From contig JACQYP010000015.1 in NCBI GenBank assembly GCA_016208205.1, forward strand, positions 1 through 38,634: a DNA stretch of 38,634 nt, given 5' to 3'. Source of the DNA: Candidatus Desantisiibacteriota bacterium (GTDB lineage Bacteria; UBA9089; CG2-30-40-21). Shown here in pieces: positions 24,398 through 32,826 of the stretch. A program made the position numbers and the translations under genes. The notes beneath the pieces are model-generated. The model saw nothing but the letters and a program-made list of their open reading frames with translations. It did no database searches and was not told the origin of the DNA. How positions within the stretch are numbered: the stretch's first letter is position 1; every line of letters begins with the position of its first letter.

Positions 24398-27300
24398 ATG
24401 AAGAGGTTATTATATGTTGTTGGGGTTTTGATGGTTCTGGGGGTTGGTTGGGTCGGCTCGGCAATGGCTGGGGTAACGGTGTATAATGCTTCAGGAAGTT
24501 CGGTGGGAAATTATTCTACTATTCAGGAGGGGATAAATGCCTGTCCAGCAGGCGGCAAGGTCTCTGTTTCTGCAGGGACTTATATGGAGTCGATTTATAT
24601 TGATAGGCAGATTGCACTCGTGGGGGTGGGAATGCCGGTGATTGATGCCTCTGGGCTGGGGACAAATACAAGCACGGCTACGGTTACCTTTAATGGGCTT
24701 GAGACTGCTGAGGCGAGTATCAGCGGGTTTAAGATAACCGGGAATAAGGGGGGGAATGGGATAAATTGTAAGATTTGTGCTAATCCGAGGATTACGGATA
24801 ATGTGATAATGGGGAATAAGGGCTCGGGCATCAACTGCGTTTCTTCCTTTCCGGTTATTAGCAATAATACGATAACAGGGAATAATTACGGCATTCTCTG
24901 CTCCTCATCTTCCCCGGACATCAGCAATAACAAAATAACGGGGAATAGCAACTATGGCATCTTCTGCTCTTCTTCCTATCCGGTCATCAATAATAACAAG
25001 ATAACAGGAAATAGCAGCTCTGGCATCTACTGCAGCAACTCCTCACCAACCATCAGTAATAACACGATAGCAGAAAATGGCAATGGCATCTACTGCGTAT
25101 CCTCCTCCTTCCCAGCCATCAGCAATAACACGATAACAGGGAATAGCAGCTCTGGCATCTCCTGCTCCTCTTCCGCACCGACTATTAGCAATAATAATAT
25201 AATAGGGAATAAAGACTCTGGCATCTCCTGCTCCTCCTCCTCCCCAGTCATCAGCAATAACACGATAACAGGGAATAGCGACTATGGCATCTCCTGCTCC
25301 TCCTCCTCCTCCCCGACCATCAGCAATAACACGATAACAGGAAATAGCAGCTCTGGCATCTACTGCTACTACTCCTCCCCGACTATTAGCAATAATAATA
25401 TAATAGGGAATAAAGACTCTGGCATCTACTGCTCCTCCTCCTCCCCGACTATCACCAATAACACAATAAAATGGCACACCTATGGCATCAAATTTCCTTA
25501 CAACTCAAAGATTTATAACAACATCATCGTAGAAAATGGCTTATACGGCATCTATGGTGAATGTTACTGCAAGATTGACTACAATTGTGTCTGGAGCTCT
25601 GTCGGCGGTAATTACAGCAATTACTCCTCCTCCCCCGGTACAAACACAAACAACATCTCCCTTGACCCACAATTTATCTCCCGAAGCGATTGTCGCCTGC
25701 AATCCTCCTCCCCCTGCATTGACCGCGGCTTAAACACAGCATCAGGGACAACAACCAGGGACATGGACGGCAATCCAAGGATAGCAGGTGGCACCATTGA
25801 CATCGGTGCCTATGAATTCCAGGGGGCATCAACAAGACCTGTTATCGGCACAGTCCTATCCATCACCGAAACCGTGGACAAGGCTTATGCCTCCCCTGGT
25901 GATACCCTGACCTACACCCTGACCTACAAGAATATCAGCAATATTATCCTTAACAATGTAAATATCACTGCCAAAATCCCGGGTTACACAGCATATATAG
26001 AAAACAGTGCGAGTTATGGGGGAGTTAATAACTATGGACAACAAATTACATGGAACGACAGCAGTCTTCTCCCAAATACAGATGGTGTGGCTACATTCAA
26101 GGTAAAGGTGAACGAAACCACCCCAAATGCAACTATTATCAAAAATAATGCAACGATAAAATGTACTGAGGCTATGTCAGCAGTGATTAGCAGGGATGCT
26201 ATTACTACCATTAATACTGTAATGATGTGTGCTGCACCACCAAGGATTACTTATGATAATCCGATCAGATTCTGGGGGACAGCAAATACAGTCATTACGA
26301 TTAAGGCAAACATAAGTGGTAGTGCGGTGAATGCTGTGCTGCATTATCGGAAAAAGCCGGCTGCTGTAAATGTAGTATCAAATCCTGACGAGCAATATCA
26401 TGAGGACGATTTCATTCCAGTACCTATGAGCAAGGCAGGGGATACTTACACTGGGGTAATTCCTTTTGACGCTGTAACCATCAAAGGGCTGGAATATTAC
26501 ATTGAGGCTACGGATAATGCCTCTCATGTTGCTACTACGAATCGTTATTCTATAACCGTTGGCTATCCGGTGCTTCTGGTGCATGGGTTAAATTCAGATG
26601 CTGCCGGGTCATGGCGGAAAGAGAAGTGCAATTTTGTTGAAAAATTAGTAGAGCAACCTGTAAAGGTATTCACAATTGACCTTAAGCCGGCAAATGGCGA
26701 TATAAAGGAATTATCAGGGCAACTTTCTGCAAAAATTGATTCGATAAAGAAGGAAACTAATGCCCCTCGGATAGATCTTGTTGGTTACAGCATGGGTGGT
26801 TTGGTCTCTCGATGGTATACTCGTTTTGATGACAAGAAAGACTCTGTGCGAAAATTGATTATGATTGGCACCCCTAATCATGGGTGTGAATTGTTGGGAC
26901 TGTATTATTTTTCAGATATAAATGTTAAGAAGGTAATAGTAAAACAATTCGGTGATCCAGGACAGGCTGGTCAACAAATGTTACCATGTGGTCCATTTCT
27001 GAACCAATTGAATTATGGCAAATGGAATACTGAATTCGGGATAAAGGATATATTGTCCCCTAAGATTAAATATTACACAATAGCAGGAAAACTCTTGGAC
27101 CAAAATGTTGCTTTGTGGGGAACATTGTTGAAGGTTAAACTAAAACATGATGGGGCTGTCAGTGTCAATAGTGTTAAATTGGATGATATTAATAACATTG
27201 AGGTTACAGGTGATCATACTAATCTGACCAATATTGATTATGTCTGCAATAAAGTAGCAGATATCCTGCAAGACCGTCTCCCCCAGCAGTCTCCTCCCCT

Positions 27301-30300
27301 GATAAGTGCCTCAGCCCCCGACGGCACCCCCACGGCCGTCTATCACCTGCCCCTAATCTATGGCACCATCTCCCAATCCGAGACAAAATCCCACAATATC
27401 CAGGTTGATTCTAACATCACCGAGATCAGCTTCCTGTCAGGCTGGAATGGCGGGGATATTGGATTGACATTGAAAGCCCCTGATGGAACACTAATAACCT
27501 CAACATCTTCTGCGGAAAGCGTTACCTACTTCAATGAGGCTTCGATTAATGTTGCCGGATATACCATCAAAAAACCAGGGGCAGGAACATGGACAGTGAA
27601 TATTAATGCCAATAATGTTTCCGGTGTAGGCACATACTCTGTAGAAATACTTGCCGAATCCACACTTATCCTCTCCCTTGCAACGGATAAAAATGTGTAT
27701 AACCCAAATCAGCCATTCCATATTACAGCCATGCTGGCAAACAGTGGTGTTCTGGTAACCGGTGCATCTGTAACAGCAAGAATAATAACCCCGGCTAATG
27801 CCGAGGATATTCTTTTATACGACGATGGCACACATGATGATACTCAGGCAAACGATGGAACATATACCAATACCTATGCCAATACCAATATGAGTGGAAA
27901 CTATTGTGTAGGTGCTACGGCTATGGGCAACATAGGCAATGAACAGTTTGTAAGACAGGCAAGTACTATTCTTTGGGTAGAACAATTCCCAGACCTGACC
28001 ATTGCCGCAAATAGCATCACCTTCTCCAACAACACCCCATCCCGGAACGAGCAGATAACCATCAGTGCCACAATTAACAATATTGGCGACATAGCGGCAA
28101 CCAATACTGTCATCTTCTTTTATGATGGGCTGCCTTCGGAGTCTGGAAGCATGTTTGGTTCATCAACAATAGGGAATATTTCCACAGGCGGCAATGCAGT
28201 GGTTTTGGTGCCATGGAAGGCTATTGAGGGAAGCCATACCATCTTCGTAACCATAAGCCCGTACAACTCATTCTTAGAAAAAGACTACAACAATAATTCA
28301 GCGGCAAAGCAAATCACTGTTGCCAGCCCGGACTTGAGTGTTTCCTCAGCAGATATTTCACTCAATCCCATCTACCCCATCCCAGGAGAGATGGCGACCA
28401 TTACAGTGGTAATCTATAACACTGGAACCGTCAAGGCAGATGGCGTTGTGGCAGGCTTCTTTGTGGGCAATCCATTGGGGACAGGGACAGGGATAGGCAC
28501 ACAAACGATTGCCACTATTCCTGCAAAGGGCAGTAATACGGTCAGTCTTGCGTGGAATACAACAGGATATGGCGGGATAACACCAATCTATATTCAACTT
28601 GACCCGCAAAATAAGATATTAGAGGCTGATGAGGATAATAATATAGCGGCTAAGGATGTGTATATTCAGGAAAGTGATACCACACTGCCGACAATTGTCA
28701 TAAATAGCCCCTCTTCCGGGCAGACAGTATTTGGGTTCGTCAATATAACAGCTATTGCAGAGGATAATGTTGGCGTAATAAAGGTAGAGTTTTATATTGA
28801 CGAGGCATTAAAGGGGACAGATATTACCCCACCATATAGCTATCAATGGGATGCTGCCAAGGAGAACAATGACCCCCATATAATCAAGGCTGTTGCTTAT
28901 GATCCCTCTGGCCTTACCGGAACCAAAAGCATTGGGGTAACCGTGAATAATTCCCTACTTGATATTACCTCGCCTGCATTTTCTATTGCCATTACCCCAA
29001 GTCCGGCAGGGGTAGGGACAGTAAGCATTGTAGTTACTGCCAGCGAGCAATTAGCCGGTAGCCCGGATGTTATTGCCAGAGACAGTAGCAACGGAACTAT
29101 TTCTACGGTATTAGTGGTAAATACCAATCCAGTGTTTAAGTATCAGGCAAATATTACCCCGGCTACAGCTCAAGGAACAGCTACTATCACGGTATCAGGC
29201 AATGATTTAACAGGTAATCCCAGCTCAGGGACAAATAGCTTTCAGATAGAAAAAATAGGCACACCACCAACACCTGTCATGGGTACGCTCAGTGTAACCT
29301 CAACACCAAGTGGTGCAAATATCATCATTGATGGGGCAGGTACAGGGAAAACTACACAGGCAGGGTTATCATTAGAAACAGGCAGCTATATCCTGACCCT
29401 GACCAAGACAAACTGCAATACCTACACCACGATGATTACCATAAGTTCCGGCTCTGTAACCTGTATCAATGCTGTCCTGATACCATTGGTTGGTACACTC
29501 AATATAACCTCTTCCCCAACAGGGGCAACAATACTCCTTGATGGCGTGGATAAAGGAATTACACCCTTAGAATTACCATTAGATGCAGGTACTTGCGCCA
29601 TGGCTTTATCACTTGCCAATTATTATATTTTTGCCTCAACGCTCACCATAGACTCAGGCACAACAACCAATATCGCCGCTACCCTGACACCGGTTTCCAC
29701 CCTCCTGAAAATCACCCCGGCAATACAAACCATAGCCAAAGGGGATGAAATTATCGTTGGTGTAGAGATAAATGCTGTCAGGGGGATGGTAACGGGCAAA
29801 TTACACCTGAGCTTTAATCCCGATATTCTTGAGGTGAAAGAAATTGGCACGGGAACATTCATGGAGGGTGGTAATATAGTAAAACAATATGATAATGCAA
29901 CAGGAACAATAGATTACTTTGTGGGATTGGTTACCGGCTCTGCCACTGGTTCAGGGGTGATTTGCAGCATAAAATTTAAGGCAAAGGAAGGTGGGACATC
30001 TTCTATTGTATTTGATTTTGATGAGCCAGACCGTCTGACAAGGTTAAAGGATGAGGTAGGAAACAATATTCCATTTAATAAACAGGAGGCATCGTATTCC
30101 GTTATTGCCGGTGTTAAGGGGATTAAGATTACGCCGCAGGATACAATAGTTGGAGCAGATGAAAATATTGCATATCAATGTATTGCCATGTGTGATAATA
30201 ACATGGAGATTGATGTTACCGGTTCTGCTACATTCACAGCAGAAGGCGGCGGTTCATTTACTCAAAATAGCCTTCTGGCAACATCCGTGGTTATCCTGCC

Positions 30301-31939
30301 GGGGATTCCATCTGCCATAATTTATATCTCCGGGGATAATCAGAGGGGTAGCTGTGCCTCTACCTTAAAGGAGCCTTTTGTGGTCAAGGTAGTTGATAAA
30401 TACAATAATCTCTGTGAGGGGGTGGTAGTGAACTGGGAGGTTGTGGGGCTGCCTTCCTTGAGTGTTACCGGGTATTGCATTTCTCCAACCAACACCACAA
30501 CCAATAGTTACGGCATTGCCTCATCCTCGCTTACACTCGGTACAGAACCGCCGGGGACATGGACTGTTCAGGCTATTCTGCCGGGAGGTGATACGCATAT
30601 ATTTACAGCACATTCGTCAAGAAGGTTTGGGAATATATCCGGCTTTTGTATGCTTGATCTGGGTGAAGGAAGATCAGGGGCGGCTTCACGGATTCAGGTA
30701 ACGATTATTCAGACAGGGGCAACGACAACTACCAACGGATCCTCATATTTTATATTTGAGGCTATCCCAACAGGAAGTTACACCCTTTGCTTTGATACCC
30801 ATGGTGCTGCATCCAGAAAAGTAGCCGGGGTTCGTATCAGTGAAACACAATTTGAGAATACCACCTGCATAGGAACTGTTTCGTTGTTGGCAGGTGATGT
30901 GAGTAATGATGGCAGGCTGAATCTTGAGGATTGGCCTGGATTTGCAGATGCCTTTTTTAAGCAGGAGAGCGGCTCGGATTGGGAATGGAATAAACGGGCA
31001 GATTTTAACCATGATGGCCGGGTGGATGATGAAGATTTTATTGTGTTCAGGAATAATTATGGCAGGCAGGTAGAGGGGACAATAATTCTACAGAATTCAC
31101 CCCTTATGGCAAGCAGGGCTGAAGCTACAGGCGGGAGCCTGAGATTATCATTTAATCTTGAGACCTTAGATGGGATGGATGTAAAAGACTTGCGGGTGGG
31201 GAACATTATTTACCTTGAGATTCGTATCCATGATGCAAAGGGATTGTTGGGTGGTGAGGTGCATTTGTCTTATGATCCGAGGGTATTAGAGGTAGTTAAT
31301 CTGCCTGTGCCTGAGGCAGGGCATAGCGGAAATGCAAGAAGGCTTTTGGCAGAAAATGGTGGAATCAGGATTCAATCAGGGGATTACTTTATTGATGGGT
31401 GGGAGTTGATGAATAAGGCGGATAATGTCAGCGGTAAGATTGATTATGCAGTCGGTGTGTTTAAGCCGGAGACAAAGGGTGAAGGGATACTGGCTGTTGT
31501 GCCATTCAGGATAAAAACTGCCGGTGTATCATCAATGAGCTTTGACTTTAAGGAAGAAGAGAACAGGCAGACACTCTTTGTTGAAAGAAGGTATGTGGAA
31601 GGAAAGCCTGTGGATACTATTTCTGATGTACAATCAGAGGGGATAATTATTAATGTCCCGAAGGTATTTATTCCCGATGATATTCGCGTCTATCCAAACC
31701 CTGTGGATGCAGGAAAGGGCAATGAGGTAATCTTTGGCCAACTTCCTGCAGGTAAGCAGGTTTCGTTGAAGGTATATAACCTTGCAGGTGAGTTGGTGTT
31801 TGAAAGAAGTGGGATGAATGAGATCAGATGGGGTTTGCGGAATGAGGATAATGAGCCGGTTGCTTCAGGGATTTATGTTTATTCCCTAAGGGATGAATCA
31901 GGGACAAGCAGGCAGGGGAAGATTGGGGTGGTAAGGTAG
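24398..31939 (+). CDS. Giant secreted multidomain protein with lipase-like domain
   Basis: 2513 residues from ATG 24398 (AAGGAGG five bases upstream). Approximate layout: signal peptide 1-24; conserved leader 25-110; right-handed β-helix repeats 118-391; DUF11-like 481-606; α/β-hydrolase 723-958 (LLVHGLNSD, nucleophile Ser798 in GYSMGG, GTPNHG); pre-peptidase C-like 982-1085; CARDB-like 1197-1305 and 1311-1425; Ig-like 1428-1615; two PEGA 1628-1765; cohesin-like 1768-1905; Ig-like about 1908-2070; dockerin-like 2165-2225 (NDGRLNLED, NHDGRVDDED); second cohesin-like 2230-2388; FlgD/Por-sorting-like end 2425-2513. It is probably an exported adhesin or scaffold able to hydrolyse esters. It is the only intact member after six decayed 5' copies. 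Confidence 0.9.
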   Translation: MKRLLYVVGVLMVLGVGWVGSAMAGVTVYNASGSSVGNYSTIQEGINACPAGGKVSVSAGTYMESIYIDRQIALVGVGMPVIDASGLGTNTSTATVTFNGLETAEASISGFKITGNKGGNGINCKICANPRITDNVIMGNKGSGINCVSSFPVISNNTITGNNYGILCSSSSPDISNNKITGNSNYGIFCSSSYPVINNNKITGNSSSGIYCSNSSPTISNNTIAENGNGIYCVSSSFPAISNNTITGNSSSGISCSSSAPTISNNNIIGNKDSGISCSSSSPVISNNTITGNSDYGISCSSSSSPTISNNTITGNSSSGIYCYYSSPTISNNNIIGNKDSGIYCSSSSPTITNNTIKWHTYGIKFPYNSKIYNNIIVENGLYGIYGECYCKIDYNCVWSSVGGNYSNYSSSPGTNTNNISLDPQFISRSDCRLQSSSPCIDRGLNTASGTTTRDMDGNPRIAGGTIDIGAYEFQGASTRPVIGTVLSITETVDKAYASPGDTLTYTLTYKNISNIILNNVNITAKIPGYTAYIENSASYGGVNNYGQQITWNDSSLLPNTDGVATFKVKVNETTPNATIIKNNATIKCTEAMSAVISRDAITTINTVMMCAAPPRITYDNPIRFWGTANTVITIKANISGSAVNAVLHYRKKPAAVNVVSNPDEQYHEDDFIPVPMSKAGDTYTGVIPFDAVTIKGLEYYIEATDNASHVATTNRYSITVGYPVLLVHGLNSDAAGSWRKEKCNFVEKLVEQPVKVFTIDLKPANGDIKELSGQLSAKIDSIKKETNAPRIDLVGYSMGGLVSRWYTRFDDKKDSVRKLIMIGTPNHGCELLGLYYFSDINVKKVIVKQFGDPGQAGQQMLPCGPFLNQLNYGKWNTEFGIKDILSPKIKYYTIAGKLLDQNVALWGTLLKVKLKHDGAVSVNSVKLDDINNIEVTGDHTNLTNIDYVCNKVADILQDRLPQQSPPLISASAPDGTPTAVYHLPLIYGTISQSETKSHNIQVDSNITEISFLSGWNGGDIGLTLKAPDGTLITSTSSAESVTYFNEASINVAGYTIKKPGAGTWTVNINANNVSGVGTYSVEILAESTLILSLATDKNVYNPNQPFHITAMLANSGVLVTGASVTARIITPANAEDILLYDDGTHDDTQANDGTYTNTYANTNMSGNYCVGATAMGNIGNEQFVRQASTILWVEQFPDLTIAANSITFSNNTPSRNEQITISATINNIGDIAATNTVIFFYDGLPSESGSMFGSSTIGNISTGGNAVVLVPWKAIEGSHTIFVTISPYNSFLEKDYNNNSAAKQITVASPDLSVSSADISLNPIYPIPGEMATITVVIYNTGTVKADGVVAGFFVGNPLGTGTGIGTQTIATIPAKGSNTVSLAWNTTGYGGITPIYIQLDPQNKILEADEDNNIAAKDVYIQESDTTLPTIVINSPSSGQTVFGFVNITAIAEDNVGVIKVEFYIDEALKGTDITPPYSYQWDAAKENNDPHIIKAVAYDPSGLTGTKSIGVTVNNSLLDITSPAFSIAITPSPAGVGTVSIVVTASEQLAGSPDVIARDSSNGTISTVLVVNTNPVFKYQANITPATAQGTATITVSGNDLTGNPSSGTNSFQIEKIGTPPTPVMGTLSVTSTPSGANIIIDGAGTGKTTQAGLSLETGSYILTLTKTNCNTYTTMITISSGSVTCINAVLIPLVGTLNITSSPTGATILLDGVDKGITPLELPLDAGTCAMALSLANYYIFASTLTIDSGTTTNIAATLTPVSTLLKITPAIQTIAKGDEIIVGVEINAVRGMVTGKLHLSFNPDILEVKEIGTGTFMEGGNIVKQYDNATGTIDYFVGLVTGSATGSGVICSIKFKAKEGGTSSIVFDFDEPDRLTRLKDEVGNNIPFNKQEASYSVIAGVKGIKITPQDTIVGADENIAYQCIAMCDNNMEIDVTGSATFTAEGGGSFTQNSLLATSVVILPGIPSAIIYISGDNQRGSCASTLKEPFVVKVVDKYNNLCEGVVVNWEVVGLPSLSVTGYCISPTNTTTNSYGIASSSLTLGTEPPGTWTVQAILPGGDTHIFTAHSSRRFGNISGFCMLDLGEGRSGAASRIQVTIIQTGATTTTNGSSYFIFEAIPTGSYTLCFDTHGAASRKVAGVRISETQFENTTCIGTVSLLAGDVSNDGRLNLEDWPGFADAFFKQESGSDWEWNKRADFNHDGRVDDEDFIVFRNNYGRQVEGTIILQNSPLMASRAEATGGSLRLSFNLETLDGMDVKDLRVGNIIYLEIRIHDAKGLLGGEVHLSYDPRVLEVVNLPVPEAGHSGNARRLLAENGGIRIQSGDYFIDGWELMNKADNVSGKIDYAVGVFKPETKGEGILAVVPFRIKTAGVSSMSFDFKEEENRQTLFVERRYVEGKPVDTISDVQSEGIIINVPKVFIPDDIRVYPNPVDAGKGNEVIFGQLPAGKQVSLKVYNLAGELVFERSGMNEIRWGLRNEDNEPVASGIYVYSLRDESGTSRQGKIGVVR
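24750..25560 (+). repeat. Intragenic tandem repeats encoding β-helix coils
   Basis: About eleven 22-23-codon units encode patterns such as NNTITGNSSSGIYC-SSSSPTIS. A higher-order copy is visible: the block starting ACTATTAGCAATAATAATAT at 25181 recurs at 25382, exactly 201 bp (three coils) later. Serine tracts differ by whole TCC codons between units, which suggests slippage. Confidence 0.85.
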
Positions 31940-31985
31940 GTTGTAACCGTTCACGGTTTGCAGTTACAAGAAAAGAGGAGGAATC

Positions 31986-32498
31986 ATGGGAACATTTCTT
32001 GCCAGAGAAGAGCTGGCTAATCTTATTCAAACCAGGGGGTTAGTTGAATGCCTCCTTGATACAGAGACTCAGGTGCAGATAAACGGGGTAGAGTTAAGTC
32101 TTTCTACGGTAGAAACATTTATTGACTACGGAACGATTGGTTTTCATAATCAGGAAAGGATTTTGGCTGGAACTAATGCCATAGATCAGGATTCAGATGG
32201 ATGGTTTTTGCTTAAACAAGGGCAATACAAGATAATCTTTAACGAGATAGTCAATATCCCCAAGGATATGATGGCTATTGCCAGACCCCGTTCAAGCCTG
32301 CTGCGGTGTGGTGTAAGCGTTGAGACTGCTGTCTGGGATTCTGGATATTCCGGTAGAAGCGAGGCACTGCTGCTCGTTCATAACCCCTACGGATTTCGAG
32401 TCAAAAAAGATGCCAGGCTCATTCAACTCCTCTTTTTCAGGCTTCCGGAGATGGTCAACCAAGGGTATACAGGGATATATCAGGGAGAAAATACTTGA
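31986..32498 (+). CDS. dcd: dCTP deaminase / dUTPase family protein
   Basis: 170 residues behind GAGGAGG. The trimeric dUTPase-like fold is evident: GVELSLSTVE, WFLLKQGQYKIIFNEIVNIP, the signature ARPRSSLLRCGVSVETAVWDSGYSG, and RSEALLLVHNP, which places the catalytic Glu. The family deaminates dCTP to dUTP or hydrolyses dUTP, feeding dTMP synthesis and limiting uracil in DNA. I cannot separate the two activities. Next to a possible defence gene, a nucleotide-depleting role is worth considering but is inference. Confidence 0.85.
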   Translation: MGTFLAREELANLIQTRGLVECLLDTETQVQINGVELSLSTVETFIDYGTIGFHNQERILAGTNAIDQDSDGWFLLKQGQYKIIFNEIVNIPKDMMAIARPRSSLLRCGVSVETAVWDSGYSGRSEALLLVHNPYGFRVKKDARLIQLLFFRLPEMVNQGYTGIYQGENT

Positions 32499-32509
32499 TT
32501 ATCTGCATT

Positions 32510-32573
32510 GTAGCACAGACATTCTTGTCTGTGTCTGTGCTATTAGACTCACAGGCAGGAATGCCTGTGTTAC
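32510..32573. repeat. Dispersed repeat R5, copy b
   Basis: Begins GTAGCACAGACATTCTTGTC and ends CAGGCAGGAATGCCTGTGTTAC. Thirty bases match 21976-22005 exactly. CACAGACA and TGTCTGTG make it self-complementary. Confidence 0.85.
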
Positions 32574-32579
32574 ATTATT

Positions 32580-32637
32580 CCGTTCAAGCCTGCTGCAGTG
32601 CGGCGTAAGCGTTGAGACTGTTGTCTGGGATTCCGGA
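32580..32637 (+). pseudogene. 58-bp remnant duplicating the dcd signature region
   Basis: Matches 32288-32345 inside dcd at 53 of 58 positions. In the dcd frame three of the five differences are silent third-position changes (the others give R to Q and A to V), as if the fragment came from a once-coding paralog. R5 copy b lies just upstream. The rest of 32499-32826 holds only the repeat, this fragment, a promoter and a tandem array. Confidence 0.8.
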
Positions 32638-32709
32638 AGCAGGAGCGGAATGTTTATAGCTCCAGACACAAACAAATCTGTGTATTATTTATACATGTTG
32701 ATTTTTCGC

Positions 32710-32738
32710 TTGACATCCCTCTGGTTATCAAGTATAAT
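32710..32738 (+). promoter_or_regulatory. Perfect σ70 promoter of the HD-STAND-HEAT gene
   Basis: TTGACA (32710-32715), 17 bases, TATAAT (32733-32738). The start codon is 88 bases downstream, beyond the heptanucleotide array. Confidence 0.88.
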
Positions 32739-32740
32739 AT

Positions 32741-32789
32741 CAATTATCAATTATCAATTATCAATTATCAATTATCAATTATCAATTAT
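32741..32789 (+). repeat. Heptanucleotide tandem array (CAATTAT)7
   Basis: Seven perfect CAATTAT units begin two bases after the -10 box, followed by a degenerate ATTGTTAATTATTAATTAT tail. The array overlaps the expected transcription start and leader, so copy-number change would alter initial transcript sequence and leader length. Perfect units suggest recent expansion. Confidence 0.92.
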
Positions 32790-32826
32790 CAATTGTTAAT
32801 TATTAATTATCTTTTGAGGTGTCAAA

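Noticed and set aside
25043..25477. Antisense Gly/Ala/Asp-rich ORF of 144 codons
   Set aside because: It is the reverse of the β-helix repeat tract; its regular composition simply mirrors the coding repeats and it has no start context.
24750..25560. Possible CRISPR-like or noncoding repeat
   Set aside because: Repeats are in frame, 66-69 bp, and encode regular β-helix coils inside a long ORF.
32741..32789. Possible CRISPR array
   Set aside because: Units are 7 bp and contiguous with no spacers; it is a simple tandem repeat.
32320..32799. ORF of 159 codons overlapping dcd in another frame
   Set aside because: It runs from inside dcd through repeat R5 and the tandem array and has no conserved protein sequence; only the 58-bp dcd echo is meaningful.
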